This document shows positions 1-9,454 of a DNA stretch of 64,000 nucleotides, piece after piece. How positions within the stretch are numbered: the first letter of the stretch is position 1; each line of letters opens with the position of its first letter. The DNA is from JAHEKD01 sp965215945 (GTDB lineage Bacteria; Pseudomonadota; Gammaproteobacteria; Arenicellales; JAHEKD01): NCBI GenBank assembly GCA_965215945.1, contig CBDCFC010000047.1, forward strand, positions 62,001 to 126,000. The letters run 5' to 3'. The notes below the pieces were generated by a model, which did no database searches, was not told the origin of the DNA, and saw only the letters and a list, made by a program, of their open reading frames with translations. Position numbers and translations under genes: made by a program.

Positions 1-539
1 TAATTGTATCCGATACGGTTGGTTTTATCAGTAATCTGCCGCATTCATTAATTTCAGCGTTTCATTCAACACTGGAAGAAGTTGCCAGTGCAGCACTATT
101 AATTCATGTAGTGGATGTTAACGATACCAGGCAGCAAGAACTGCTTGAGCATGTTGACAAAGTTCTAGAAGAAATCGACGCGCATCAAGTGCCGCAAATT
201 GTTGTTTTTAACAAAATTGATAAAACCCAACTCGAAGCGAAATACATACCTGCAAACTTAAATTCTACGGCCAAGGTTTGGCTGTCGGCCGTCACAGGTC
301 AAGGTGAGGAATTGTTGTTAGAGGCTATTTCAGATTATTTTAAAAACAAGCAAATTCAGCTTACTGTTAAGGTTCCTCCAGCATTATCCAAGTTAAGAGC
401 GATGTTCTACCAAAATAACTGGGTTCAAAGCGAAATAATCGATGACAAAGGCTTCAGTATTTTGGATGTTTCATTGATTAAATCTGAATTTAACAGGTTG
501 AAAAAGCAGCAAGAATTCAAAGATTGTGAAATAATTTGA
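1..539 (+). CDS. hflX: GTPase HflX, C-terminal part (5' end outside window)
   Basis: The reading frame is open from base 3. It begins inside the G domain with the G3 motif DTVGF followed by ISNLPHSLISAFHSTLEE, a hallmark of HflX. The G4 motif NKID follows at about 213-224. HflX is a ribosome-associated GTPase that splits stalled or heat-damaged 70S ribosomes. Only the end of the G domain and the C-terminal domain are present; the N-terminal nucleotide-binding domain lies before the window. About 90 bases separate it from hflK, the usual gammaproteobacterial order. Identification rests on motif and neighbourhood and is secure. Confidence 0.93.
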   Translation, partial: IVSDTVGFISNLPHSLISAFHSTLEEVASAALLIHVVDVNDTRQQELLEHVDKVLEEIDAHQVPQIVVFNKIDKTQLEAKYIPANLNSTAKVWLSAVTGQGEELLLEAISDYFKNKQIQLTVKVPPALSKLRAMFYQNNWVQSEIIDDKGFSILDVSLIKSEFNRLKKQQEFKDCEII

Positions 540-631
540 GATTGAATTGTTGTTATTGAGAGTTCTCAACCGCATATACACTCATGCTACACTACGCACT
601 ATTTTGAAGACATAACAAAGCAGGTTTTACT

Positions 632-1879
632 ATGCCATGGAATGAACCCGGATCGGGTGATAAAGACCCCTGGGGCCGTAAAGATCAAAAGCAGGGTCAG
701 GGTCCACCAGATCTTGACGAACTGGTCAAGAATATCGGTGACCGCGTCAATACAATACTGGGCGGTAAAAAACGGCCCTCTGGCTCTTCAGGAGGCAGTG
801 GTGGCGGTGGTAGTTCAGCCCCCAGTCTTCCCAGTAAAATGTCATTTGGCTTAATCGCGCTAATTGCCTTTGTAGTTTGGGTGGGTTCTGGTTTTTATAC
901 TATTCAACAAGGTCAACAAGGTGTGGTGTTGCGATTAGGAGAATATTCTTCAACCAGGGATGCCGGTTTGCACTGGCGGCCGCGTTTTATTGACGAAGTA
1001 GAAGTTGTTGACGTGCAAAATATCAACACCGTTGAGGTCGGTTACCGGGCCAATGGCCGAGGTGCTGGAAAGACCAAGCAAGAGCGTGAGGCATTAATGC
1101 TGACCGAAGATGAGAACATTATCGACATCGAATTTGCGGTTCAATATGATATTAAAGATCCGCGTGAACTATTGTTCAACGTCAGCGAGCCAGCCTCGAT
1201 TGTTGTACGCGGTGCGACTGAAAGTGCAGTGCGGGAAATTGTTGGACGTAACTCTATGGACTTTGCAATTACTGAAGGCCGAGCGGCAATTGCCAGTGAA
1301 ACTAAACAATTGGTTCAGCAGATATTAGATCGGTACAAAACCGGGATTAATATTAAGGCCGTTGAGGCTCAGAACGCACAACCTCCATCGCAGGTTAAAT
1401 CCGCGTTTGATGATGCTGTAAAAGCACGTGAGGATCAGGTCAGGGCGCGTAACAGGGCTGAAGCTTATCAAAATGATATCTTACCGCGGGCACGCGGGCA
1501 AGCAGCGAGGATAATTCAGGAGGCAGAGGGCTATAAAGCCAGCGTGGTTGCCAGAGCGGAAGGTGATGCACAGCGATTTTCCAGTATTCTAGAGGAATAT
1601 GCCAAGGCGCCCGATGTAACCCGAGACCGGCTTTACATTGAGGCTATGGAACAAGTGCTAGGAAATGCCAGTAAGTTGATGATCGATAAAGACAGTAGTT
1701 CAGGTAGTGTGATGTATTTACCCCTTGATCAGTTGTTGAAAAATAACAATCAATCTGGTGGTACATCAACGTTGCCACGATCAGGCACTTCGACTCAATC
1801 TTCGACTAGTCGCTCCAGCAGTTCTTCAGGTTCGCAGTCGACAGGCAACTCCATACGTCAAGGGAGGAATCTTAACTAA
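632..1879 (+). CDS. hflK: Membrane protease modulator HflK
   Basis: 415-residue protein with a Gly/Pro/Ser-rich cytoplasmic N-terminus (about 1-70), one membrane segment (about 72-92), then an SPFH/band-7 domain in the periplasm. The start MPWNEPGSGDKDPWG is typical of HflK. HflK and HflC form a large cage around the FtsH protease in the inner membrane and limit its access to membrane substrates. The last 50 residues are a low-complexity Ser/Thr/Gly tail. The stop codon shares one base with the hflC start, so the pair is translationally coupled. A usable ATG follows a weak ribosome site. Confidence 0.95.
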   Translation: MPWNEPGSGDKDPWGRKDQKQGQGPPDLDELVKNIGDRVNTILGGKKRPSGSSGGSGGGGSSAPSLPSKMSFGLIALIAFVVWVGSGFYTIQQGQQGVVLRLGEYSSTRDAGLHWRPRFIDEVEVVDVQNINTVEVGYRANGRGAGKTKQEREALMLTEDENIIDIEFAVQYDIKDPRELLFNVSEPASIVVRGATESAVREIVGRNSMDFAITEGRAAIASETKQLVQQILDRYKTGINIKAVEAQNAQPPSQVKSAFDDAVKAREDQVRARNRAEAYQNDILPRARGQAARIIQEAEGYKASVVARAEGDAQRFSSILEEYAKAPDVTRDRLYIEAMEQVLGNASKLMIDKDSSSGSVMYLPLDQLLKNNNQSGGTSTLPRSGTSTQSSTSRSSSSSGSQSTGNSIRQGRNLN

Positions 1880-2751
1880 TGGGTACAAAAGCTAAAGCAA
1901 TTTTAATTGTACTGGCTCTGATTGTATTAGTCATCGCTGGTTCCATCTTTAGAGTCGATGAGCGTGAAAAAGCGCTGGTATTTCAATTCGGTCGAATCGT
2001 GCAGTCAAATGTCGAGCCTGGTCTGAATTTCAAAATCCCTTTTATCAACAATGTTCGTTTTTTTGATGGTCGTGTTCAGACCATGGACCAGGAAGAAGAA
2101 AGCTATTTAACCATTGAAAAGAAGAATCTGATAGTTGATGCCTTTGTCAAATGGCGTGTTAGTAATCCGGCAAAGTATTATGTGACTGTCGGCGGATTAA
2201 TTAGTAATGCCAGTGCCCGTTTGGCACAGCGCGTTAATGATAGTTTGCGGCAAGAATTTGGCCGGCGTACAGTTAAAGACGTTATTTCCGGGGATCGTGT
2301 CACTATTATGAACACGGTGCGTGATGCTGTTAACGAGGAAGCGATTGAGATTGGTGTTGAAGTCGTGGATGTACGTTTAAAACGAGTGGATCTTGATCCA
2401 CAAGTCAGTGATAGTGTTTATTCTCGAATGGAAGCTGAACGTGAACGCGTAGCTAATGATTTTCGTGCAAAAGGTGCAGAGACCGCTGAGAAAATCAGAG
2501 CTGATGCCGACAGGCAACGTGAAATTATTCTTGCTGATGCGTATAAACAGGCAGAGCAGATTCGTGGTGAAGGTGATGCGCAAGCGACCGCTATTTATGC
2601 GGCGGCGTTTGGTAAGGATCGAGAATTTTATAATTTATTCCGTAGCTTGAATGCGTACAAAAACACATTCAATGACAAGTCAGATTTAATGATTGTCGAA
2701 CCGGATTCTGAGTTTTTTAAATACTTCAATCAATCCAAAGCTAATCCGTAA
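1879..2751 (+). CDS. hflC: Membrane protease modulator HflC
   Basis: 290-residue partner of HflK. A single N-terminal membrane segment (about 6-24) is followed by an SPFH domain beginning with VDEREKALVFQFGRIV, then a long charged helical region rich in Ala, Glu and Arg (about 185-250) that makes the coiled-coil wall of the HflKC cage. The stomatin-like sequence GLNFKIPFINNVRFFDGRVQTMD is typical of HflC. The start overlaps the hflK stop by one base and a good GGAGG-like site lies just upstream within hflK. Length and order match the family. Confidence 0.95.
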   Translation: MGTKAKAILIVLALIVLVIAGSIFRVDEREKALVFQFGRIVQSNVEPGLNFKIPFINNVRFFDGRVQTMDQEEESYLTIEKKNLIVDAFVKWRVSNPAKYYVTVGGLISNASARLAQRVNDSLRQEFGRRTVKDVISGDRVTIMNTVRDAVNEEAIEIGVEVVDVRLKRVDLDPQVSDSVYSRMEAERERVANDFRAKGAETAEKIRADADRQREIILADAYKQAEQIRGEGDAQATAIYAAAFGKDREFYNLFRSLNAYKNTFNDKSDLMIVEPDSEFFKYFNQSKANP

Positions 2752-2768
2752 TTGTTAAGGAGCACTCA

Positions 2769-2960
2769 GTGCTTGACTGGCAGACTTTACTTAGCGCAAT
2801 AGCACTGGTGCTGGTGCTAGAAGGGCTATTACCTTTTTTTAATCCTTCCGGTTATAAGTCACTATTGGAGCAATTGCGTCATTTGCCCGAATCGCAGTTA
2901 CGCAATTTCGGTATTGGTTTGATTACAGTTGGATTGATTCTGCTCTATTTTGTTCGCTGA
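2769..2960 (+). CDS. DUF2065 (YjeT-like) small membrane protein
   Basis: 63-residue protein with two hydrophobic segments (about 5-25 and 45-62) separated by a short polar stretch. The pattern of an N-terminal LLSAIALVLVLEGLLPF and a C-terminal GLILLYFVR is characteristic of the DUF2065 family, found between hflC and purA in many Gammaproteobacteria. Its function is unknown. The start is GTG, placed a few bases after an AAGGAG ribosome site at 2757-2762. The stop overlaps the hisZ start (TGATG), indicating coupled translation. Confidence 0.85.
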   Translation: MLDWQTLLSAIALVLVLEGLLPFFNPSGYKSLLEQLRHLPESQLRNFGIGLITVGLILLYFVR

Positions 2961-4141
2961 TGTCAGCAGATAAAAACAAATGGCTATTGCCTGATGGCAT
3001 AGAGGAGTTGCTCCCAGAGCAGGCTAAATTACTAGAGCAAAGCCGACGTTTGGTACTGAATGCATTCTCAGTGAATGGTTACCAACTTGTTCAGCCACCT
3101 CTGCTTGAATTTCTTGATTCATTATTGAGCGGCGCGGGAAATGATCTAGATTTATTAACTTTCAAGGTTACTGATCAATACAGCGGTCGAATGATGGGCA
3201 TCCGTGCCGACATGACACCGCAGCTATCCCGAATTGATGCCCATGTGCTGAATAAAATAGGCCCCAGTCGATTGTGCTATCTTGGTTCCGTGTTGCAAAC
3301 AGCCGATCGATCCGGTTTTCATAGTCGTGAGCCAATCCAATTCGGAGCTGAACTATTTGGCCACTCAGGACCTCAGGCTGATGTGGAAATAATCAGGCTC
3401 TGTGTCGACGTATTAAAAGCGCTTGGCATTGATAGTGTTTGTATTGATCTGGGCCACGTTGGCATATTCCGTGCGCTGGTTCATCAAGCTGGTTTTAATG
3501 AACAACAATCGACCGATATCCTGAATATCTGTTTGCGGAAATCATGGCCTGACTTGCAGGCATTTGTAGATGCACATCGAGTGGACGAACAAATTTCTCA
3601 GATATTCGCAGGGTTATTAACACTTGAAGGGACAGCCGAGCAGATTTTTCCTAAAGCCATTACCTTGCTTGAGGATTGCGATGAGAATGTGAAAAGCCAG
3701 TTAAATGACTTTCAAAGCCTTGTGCAATTATTGTCTGAATACTTGCCAGAAATTGAATGTACAATCGACTTTTTGGAGTTGCGCGGTATCAATTATCATA
3801 CCGGCGTGGTCTTTAGTGTATATTCTCATCAATATGCTCATGCGATTGCAAAGGGTGGGCGTTATGATGATATAGGCCAGGCATTTGGTCGGGCCCGGCC
3901 GGCCACTGGTTTTAGTGCGGATTTGCGCCAATGTTTAAATTTTTCCAAACTCAAGACAGAATCAGCAAATGGAATTTATGCTCCGTTCGACACAGATAAA
4001 GAATTAAAAACACTGGTTCAACAACTAAGGGACCAAGGGGAGCAGGTGATCATTGGATTAGAGCAGGAAGAATTGCAAACCTGTGATCGAGAAATCATCA
4101 AGCAAGATGGTCGATGGAAAATCATTGATAGAAATAGCTGA
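2960..4141 (+). CDS. hisZ: ATP phosphoribosyltransferase regulatory subunit HisZ
   Basis: 393-residue paralogue of class II histidyl-tRNA synthetase that lacks the anticodon-binding domain. The N-terminal WLLPDGIEELLPEQA, the motif 2-like FRIRADMTPQ-type stretch (here MMGIRADMTPQLSRIDAH) and GGRYDDIGQAFG near residue 300 are seen. HisZ pairs with a short-form HisG and is needed for the first step of histidine synthesis and its feedback control. HisG is not in the window. The location between the DUF2065 gene and purA is the standard arrangement in Gammaproteobacteria that use this two-subunit enzyme. The start codon overlaps the previous stop. Confidence 0.93.
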   Translation: MSADKNKWLLPDGIEELLPEQAKLLEQSRRLVLNAFSVNGYQLVQPPLLEFLDSLLSGAGNDLDLLTFKVTDQYSGRMMGIRADMTPQLSRIDAHVLNKIGPSRLCYLGSVLQTADRSGFHSREPIQFGAELFGHSGPQADVEIIRLCVDVLKALGIDSVCIDLGHVGIFRALVHQAGFNEQQSTDILNICLRKSWPDLQAFVDAHRVDEQISQIFAGLLTLEGTAEQIFPKAITLLEDCDENVKSQLNDFQSLVQLLSEYLPEIECTIDFLELRGINYHTGVVFSVYSHQYAHAIAKGGRYDDIGQAFGRARPATGFSADLRQCLNFSKLKTESANGIYAPFDTDKELKTLVQQLRDQGEQVIIGLEQEELQTCDREIIKQDGRWKIIDRNS

Positions 4142-4150
4142 GATAGTGTT

Positions 4151-5443
4151 ATGGCAAATAGTGTCGTTGTAGTCGGTACGCAATGGGGCGATGAAGGCAA
4201 GGGGAAGATAGTTGACCTGTTAACTGATAAAGCTGATGTAGTCGCACGTTTTCAAGGCGGCCATAATGCCGGCCATACCCTGGTTATCGACGGGAAAAAA
4301 ACAGTATTACACCTGGTTCCTTCCGGAATCCTGCGAGAAAATGTTGAGTGTTTTATTGGCAATGGTGTTGTACTGGCACCGGATGCGTTAATAAAAGAAA
4401 TGGATCTGCTAGAGTGCTCAGGTATAGATGTTAAATCTCGATTGTATATCAGCGAAGCCTGTCCGCTCATTCTTTCCTATCACTGTGTTTTAGACCAGGC
4501 TCGAGAAAACGCCAAAGGGGCGAAAGCAATTGGCACAACAGGACGTGGAATTGGACCAGCCTATGAAGACAAAGTGGCACGGCGTAGTGTCAGGGCAGGT
4601 GATTTGTTAAGTACAAAGCGTCTTTATCAAAAGCTCGAATCGACATTAGATTTGCATAACTTTGTATTATCCAAGCGTTTTGGCGAAAAAGAAGTTGATT
4701 TGCAAGAAACTTATGATCAGTGTCTGGAATTTGCCGCACAACTGTCGGGACAGATTGCTGATGTGACCGGAAAGTTGCTGGGGCATCAAGCCGCAAACAA
4801 AAAGATCATGTTCGAAGGTGCACAGGGTATGATGCTGGATATTGATCACGGCACTTATCCTTTTGTCACCTCATCTAATACTACCGCAGCTTGTGCTGCA
4901 ACAGGTACCGGTGTTGGTCCCTTAGGGCTGGGTGAGATAGTCGGTATTACTAAGGCTTATACGACGCGCGTTGGTGCCGGTCCATTTCCAACCGAGCTGT
5001 TCGATGAGACGGGTAAATTGCTTGGGGAGCGCGGTCAGGAGTTCGGAGCAACGACTGGTCGTCCAAGGCGTTGTGGCTGGCTGGACTTGGTGGCTTTGAA
5101 ACGTTCTGTGCAAGTCAACGGTGTTACCGCGCTTTGCATCACCAAGCTGGATATTTTGGATGGTTTAGATGAAATCAAAGTTTGCACCAGCTACCTACAT
5201 CGAGGCGAAGTACGTTTTGCTCTGCCTTATGCTGCCGAGGACTTCGAGGCTTGCGAACCTGTGTATGAATCTTTAGCTGGATGGAGTGAGGCTACAGTTG
5301 GTTTAACCGAATATAGCGTTTTGCCTGAACAAACGAAAAGCTATTTAAAATTCATTGAAGAGTATTTACAAGTGCCGATCAAGATTATTTCTACTGGACC
5401 TGAGCGAAATCAGACTATCGTGCTCGAGCATCCGTTTGGATGA
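4151..5443 (+). CDS. purA: Adenylosuccinate synthetase PurA
   Basis: 430-residue cytosolic enzyme that joins IMP and aspartate with GTP hydrolysis, the first committed step to AMP. The N-terminal WGDEGKGK P-loop (about residues 12-19), GGHNAGHT, the IMP-binding GTTGRGIGPAYEDK, and TTGRPRRCGWLDLV near residue 300 are all intact. Length is the family norm. It sits nine bases after hisZ, so it is probably cotranscribed with hflX through hisZ. No convincing terminator follows it. Confidence 0.97.
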   Translation: MANSVVVVGTQWGDEGKGKIVDLLTDKADVVARFQGGHNAGHTLVIDGKKTVLHLVPSGILRENVECFIGNGVVLAPDALIKEMDLLECSGIDVKSRLYISEACPLILSYHCVLDQARENAKGAKAIGTTGRGIGPAYEDKVARRSVRAGDLLSTKRLYQKLESTLDLHNFVLSKRFGEKEVDLQETYDQCLEFAAQLSGQIADVTGKLLGHQAANKKIMFEGAQGMMLDIDHGTYPFVTSSNTTAACAATGTGVGPLGLGEIVGITKAYTTRVGAGPFPTELFDETGKLLGERGQEFGATTGRPRRCGWLDLVALKRSVQVNGVTALCITKLDILDGLDEIKVCTSYLHRGEVRFALPYAAEDFEACEPVYESLAGWSEATVGLTEYSVLPEQTKSYLKFIEEYLQVPIKIISTGPERNQTIVLEHPFG

Positions 5444-5635
5444 GTCTCATATTCATATTCACTGTGTGTCATCTGGAGCACCATAGGGCATAAACTTGTC
5501 GAGGGATCTGTTGAATTACAAATGAGGATAAAACTTGAAAACCATAAGCTAATAAGTTTCGCCTTCATGTTTTTACGGATTGGAGTGATTCATAAAAACC
5601 TAAATTAAAGCTTTTTATAAATCAAAATAAATAGT

Positions 5636-5672
5636 ATTATGATGCATAAAATGGAGTTTTATACATCATAAT
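5636..5672. promoter_or_regulatory. 16-bp inverted repeat over the fic start codon (probable operator)
   Basis: Two 16-base arms, 5636-5651 and 5657-5672, match in inverted orientation at 15 of 16 positions around a 5-base centre (TGGAG). The right arm ends inside the ATG of the fic gene (5671-5673). The size and symmetry suit binding of a dimeric winged-helix protein. The downstream Fic protein carries a C-terminal helix-turn-helix-like region, so autoregulation is the simplest reading. That is an inference; the symmetry itself is directly visible. Confidence 0.7.
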
Positions 5673-6780
5673 GTGGAATTGGGAACAAAAAGACTGGCCA
5701 AACTTTACCTATGATCAAGCTGCATTAGCTGATCTAGAGCTGGAATTTATCAAACAGACCAGTGAGTGTTATGGTGTTTTCAAACATGTTTCTGATGAAG
5801 ATAAAGAGCAAATTAAAATTGAGATTATCAGCGAAGAAGCACTGAAAACATCAGAGATAGAAGGGGAGTTTCTCGACCGAGATAGTTTGCAGTCCTCTAT
5901 CTGCAAGCAATTTGGATTGAGAACAGATCAACGGCGCATTTCTGCTGCCGAGCAGGGTGTTTCAGAAATGATGGTTTCGGTCTATCGGAATTTTGATAAC
6001 TCCCTAGATCACGAAACTCTATTTTCTTGGCATCGAATGTTGATGAAAGGCCGAGTTGGATTGATAGATATTGGAGTTTATAGAACACATGATGACCCTA
6101 TGCGGATTGTTTCTGGTGCAATACATGAGCCAAAAGTACACTTTCAAGCGCCACCATCTGATCAAATTCCAGATGAAATGGGTCGATTTATCCAGTGGTT
6201 TAACCAAACAGCGCCCACTGCAAAGAACCCATTACCAGCACTAACGAGAGCAGGGATTGCTCATTTGTATTTTGAATGTATCCACCCGTTTGAAGATGGT
6301 AATGGTCGTATTGGCCGTGCAATTTCCGAGCAGGCTATTGCGCAGAACTTAGGTTACCCCAGTCTGATTGCATTGGCCTATACTATCGAAAGAAACAAAA
6401 AAGCATATTACAACACTTTAGAAGAAAACAGTCGAACAAACAAAATTACAGACTGGCTGGTTTATTTTGGTGAGACAATACTTAACGCTCAAAAAAATAC
6501 ACAAAAACGTATCGAGTTTATTCTTGCCAAAGATAAATTGTTTAGACGTTTGCATGGACAACTAAATGAAAGACAAGAAAAAGTTCTAAACCGAATGTTT
6601 CGAGAGGGCATAGATGGCTTTAAAGGGGGTTTAAGTGTGGCTAACTATATCAGCGTTACCAAAACAACCAGGCCGACAGCAACCAGAGACCTTAGAGATT
6701 TAGTTAATAAGCAGGTTTTGCTCAAAACAGGGCAGTTAAAATCAACGCGCTATCACCTGAATATTGGCAATGAAATTTAA
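5671..6780 (+). CDS. Fic family protein with N-terminal inhibitory helix and C-terminal winged helix
   Basis: 369 residues. The Fic core motif HPFEDGNGR is intact at about 205-213, with the catalytic His and the phosphate-binding GNGR, so AMP transfer to a target hydroxyl is expected. The inhibitory motif (S/T)xxxE(G/N) is seen as TSEIEG at 60-65, on the N-terminal side, which places it among self-inhibited Fic proteins with the helix in the same chain. The last 60 or so residues (about 305-365, GFKGGLSVANYISVTKTT) resemble a winged helix-turn-helix. The gene stands alone between purA and tRNA-Leu and starts inside the inverted repeat. The target protein cannot be told from the sequence. Confidence 0.88.
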   Translation: MWNWEQKDWPNFTYDQAALADLELEFIKQTSECYGVFKHVSDEDKEQIKIEIISEEALKTSEIEGEFLDRDSLQSSICKQFGLRTDQRRISAAEQGVSEMMVSVYRNFDNSLDHETLFSWHRMLMKGRVGLIDIGVYRTHDDPMRIVSGAIHEPKVHFQAPPSDQIPDEMGRFIQWFNQTAPTAKNPLPALTRAGIAHLYFECIHPFEDGNGRIGRAISEQAIAQNLGYPSLIALAYTIERNKKAYYNTLEENSRTNKITDWLVYFGETILNAQKNTQKRIEFILAKDKLFRRLHGQLNERQEKVLNRMFREGIDGFKGGLSVANYISVTKTTRPTATRDLRDLVNKQVLLKTGQLKSTRYHLNIGNEI

Positions 6781-7306
6781 AAAGAAAATTAGAGCGTTAT
6801 TGCCAAAATGATTATAGATTCAGGATAGAATTCACTGGTTAGTGTACTGAGTTTCGGATTTGAAATTACCAACGAAGATTTTATTTTCAGTTATCGAAAT
6901 CGAAATCTGAAAATGTTCGGTTGCGTAACGGTGGTTCCTGAATGAAATTATCTTTTTTTACCTTCTCTCATCTTGGACTACAATTCGCTAGTTCCTAGGA
7001 AAATATTTGCTTGCCGTACTGTTTTTATAGTTAGGTAGAATTAAGTAATCTGAAATGGTATTGAGGCTGGATTCGAGTTCCCCAAACTTCGTTGATCGAG
7101 GTTGCCTGTTGATTGTAAAGCTAGTTAGAAACTCTGGTGATAATGGATATGCTGGTTAGCAAACCGATGATTCCTAGATATACTTATCGAAGTCGATTTC
7201 TGAAAGCAATCGATTTCTCCAAACGAAGTTGGGACTTGGATTCGAGTTCCTAAACTTTAATAAACATTTATGGTTACTGATAGGATATAACTACTTGAAA
7301 AGTATG
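6781..7306. other. Gene-free stretch with diverged direct repeats
   Basis: No convincing coding region is seen on either strand. The stretch holds a 14-base exact direct repeat (7068-7081 and 7237-7250, TGGATTCGAGTTCC, each followed shortly by AAACTT) and a looser pair near 6889-6915 and 7181-7207 (TTATCGAA.TCGA..TCTGAAA). An 8-base hairpin (ATTTTCAG / CTGAAAAT) lies at about 6883-6914. The repeats suggest a decayed duplicated or mobile sequence. Confidence 0.5.
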
Positions 7307-7393
7307 TGGTACCGAGGAAAGGACTTGAACCTTCACGGGGTTGCCCCCACTAGCACCTGAAGCTAGCGCGTCTACCAATTCCGCCACCTCGGC
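7307..7393 (-). tRNA. tRNA-Leu(CAG)
   Basis: Read on the minus strand, this is a class II cloverleaf of 87 bases. The acceptor stem GCCGAGG pairs with CCTCGGT (first pair G-U), the D arm is GGCGGAATTGGTAGACGC, and the anticodon stem CTAGC/GCTAG closes the loop TTCAGGT with anticodon CAG. A long variable arm (GTGGGGGCAACCCC) and the T arm GGTTCAAGTCC follow, and CCA is encoded at the 3' end. A long variable arm plus CAG means leucine (CUG codons). It lies back to back with rnr. Confidence 0.96.
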
Positions 7394-7429
7394 ATGTGAG
7401 GCGGCTGACTCTACAATGACTTAATAGGG

Positions 7430-9454
7430 TTGTCAATGAACCTAAAAAAAAGTAAACAACATAAAGTAAAAACCAAGGTCCAAACTATTACCGGAACCGT
7501 TATAGGGCATCCAAAGGGATTCGGTTTTCTCGAGCGTGACGACAAAGATGGCGATGATATTTATTTGCCTGCTTATGAGATGGACACTGTATTACATGGT
7601 GACAAAGTTAAGGTCGAGGTTAAGTTAAAGCGCAAAGAGAATAAATTAAGCGGCAGAATTATAAAAATTCTTGAAAGAGCGCATAAACGAATTAGTGGGG
7701 TGGTTCGCACTTATAACCGGAAATTATATGTGCAGCCGCTGGACAAGCGTATTTCACATGATTTATACGTGAATAAGAAGTCACTCAAAGGAATCAATGT
7801 AGGTGATATTGTCGAGGTTCAAATCACTCAATATCCTGATCACAACAAGAAACTATTATTGGGAGATGTGGTGCAGGTATTTGGTGACTTCACTGACGCG
7901 CAAATGCCGGTGACTTTGGCGCTGTATAAGCACCAAATACCTTATATTTGGTCACAAGCCGCCCAGGCTGCTGCTGAAGCGAGATGTCCTGAAAAAGTAA
8001 CGAATCACGATGTACGATCGAGAACTGATTTACGTGATTTGGATTTCGTCACCATTGATGGTGAAACGGCTAAAGATTTTGATGATGCAGTATTAGTCTC
8101 CAAGACAACAAAGGGCTATACGTTATATGTGGCGATTGCAGATGTTTCGCATTACATAAAAGCAAATTCTGTGCTCGATAAAATTGCTTATGAACGCGGT
8201 ACATCGGTTTATTTTCCAAATCGTGTTCGTGCCAATGTTGCCGGAAGCTTATTCCAATGGAATCTGTTCGCTGAAACCGGATGTCGATCGTCTGGTAATG
8301 GTTTGTGAAATTTCGTTAGATGACCAAGGCAATCGACGGGATTATAAGTTCTACGAGGCCGTGATTCGATCAAAAGCCCGACTGACCTACACCAAAGTCT
8401 GGGATTATTTAAATGGTTCAAAGGTGAATAAAGACGTAGGGCCAATTAAAGAGACCATAGATCATGCTCACGAATTATTTCAAAAGCTACTGGATTTACG
8501 TAAACAAAGAGGCGCATTGGAGCTTGAGTTGCCCGAGGCTTTGGTTGTGTTTGATCAAGATAATAAAATCGAGAGCATTGAGCCAATAGTCAGGAATTCC
8601 GCTCACAGGCTAATTGAAGAGTTTATGTTATCGGCAAATATATGCGCAGCGGAATTGATTCAGGAAAATTTCGAAACAGGCATGTTCAGGGTTCATGAAA
8701 AGCCAGACGATGAAAGAGTGGCAGACTTGAGATATTTTTTGTCAGATTTTGCTCTTGAATTACCCGGTGGTGACCGACCGAGTAGTGAAGATTTTGTTAA
8801 GGTTTTGAATGATCCTAAAGTTCGTGATGAGTGGAAGTATGTCATCAGTACAATGATGTTGAGAACTCAAAAGCAAGCCCGTTACAGTGAACAGTCAGGC
8901 ATTCATTTTGCTTTAAATTACGATACTTATACACACTTTACGTCACCGATTCGCCGCTATCCTGACTTGGTTGTGCATCGTTTACTCAAAAGTATTATTA
9001 AAAAGCGAATACCAGGGAAAATCTTGTGGATAACTTGTCCGTCATTGCCGAACATTGCAGCAACACAGAGCGAAGGGCTGAGGAAGCATCACGTGAAGTC
9101 GTCAGTTACTATAAATTACAATATTTGCAAGCGCATGTTGGAGATGGCTTTGTTGGTGTTATCACAGGGGTCAGTAGCTTTGGTTTTTTTGTCGAACTGG
9201 AAAAAGTTTTTACCAGTGGTTTGGTGCATGTAACCAGTTTGCTTGATGACTATTATTTTTATGATCCCTTAAAGCAGCAGCTTATCGGTGAACGATCTGG
9301 GAAAGTGTTTAAAATTGGCCCAAAAGTCGAAGTGCAGATTTCTAACGTCGACTTAGAAGACAAGAAACTGGATCTTATTATTCCTACTCAACACAAACAA
9401 CAGAATGAGTCTAGAAAGCAAAAGAAACGCAGACGTAGGAAGAATAATGGTTAA
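7430..9454 (+). pseudogene. rnr: Ribonuclease R, interrupted by two compensating frameshifts
   Basis: RNase R is a processive 3'-5' exoribonuclease of the RNB family. Three consecutive frame segments give one RNase R. Cold-shock domains and the start of the RNB domain (TIDGETAKDFDDAV) run from 7430 to about 8228. The RNB domain continues in the next frame (PMLPEAYSNGICSL to SPIRRYPDLVVHRL) to about 9000. The S1 domain and a basic tail (KQKKRRRRKNNG) return in the first frame to 9454. An extra base near 8228 and a missing base in the A run at 9000-9004 explain it. The N-terminal helix-turn-helix of longer RNase R proteins is absent; tRNA-Leu lies directly upstream. Start is TTG at 7430 or ATG at 7436. 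It may be a real double mutant or a sequencing artefact. Confidence 0.85.

Noticed and set aside
7068..7081. Possible tRNA T-arm (GATTCGAGTTCC) in the gene-free stretch
   Set aside because: No acceptor, D or anticodon arm could be placed around it, and the same word recurs at 7237, so it is treated as a repeat.
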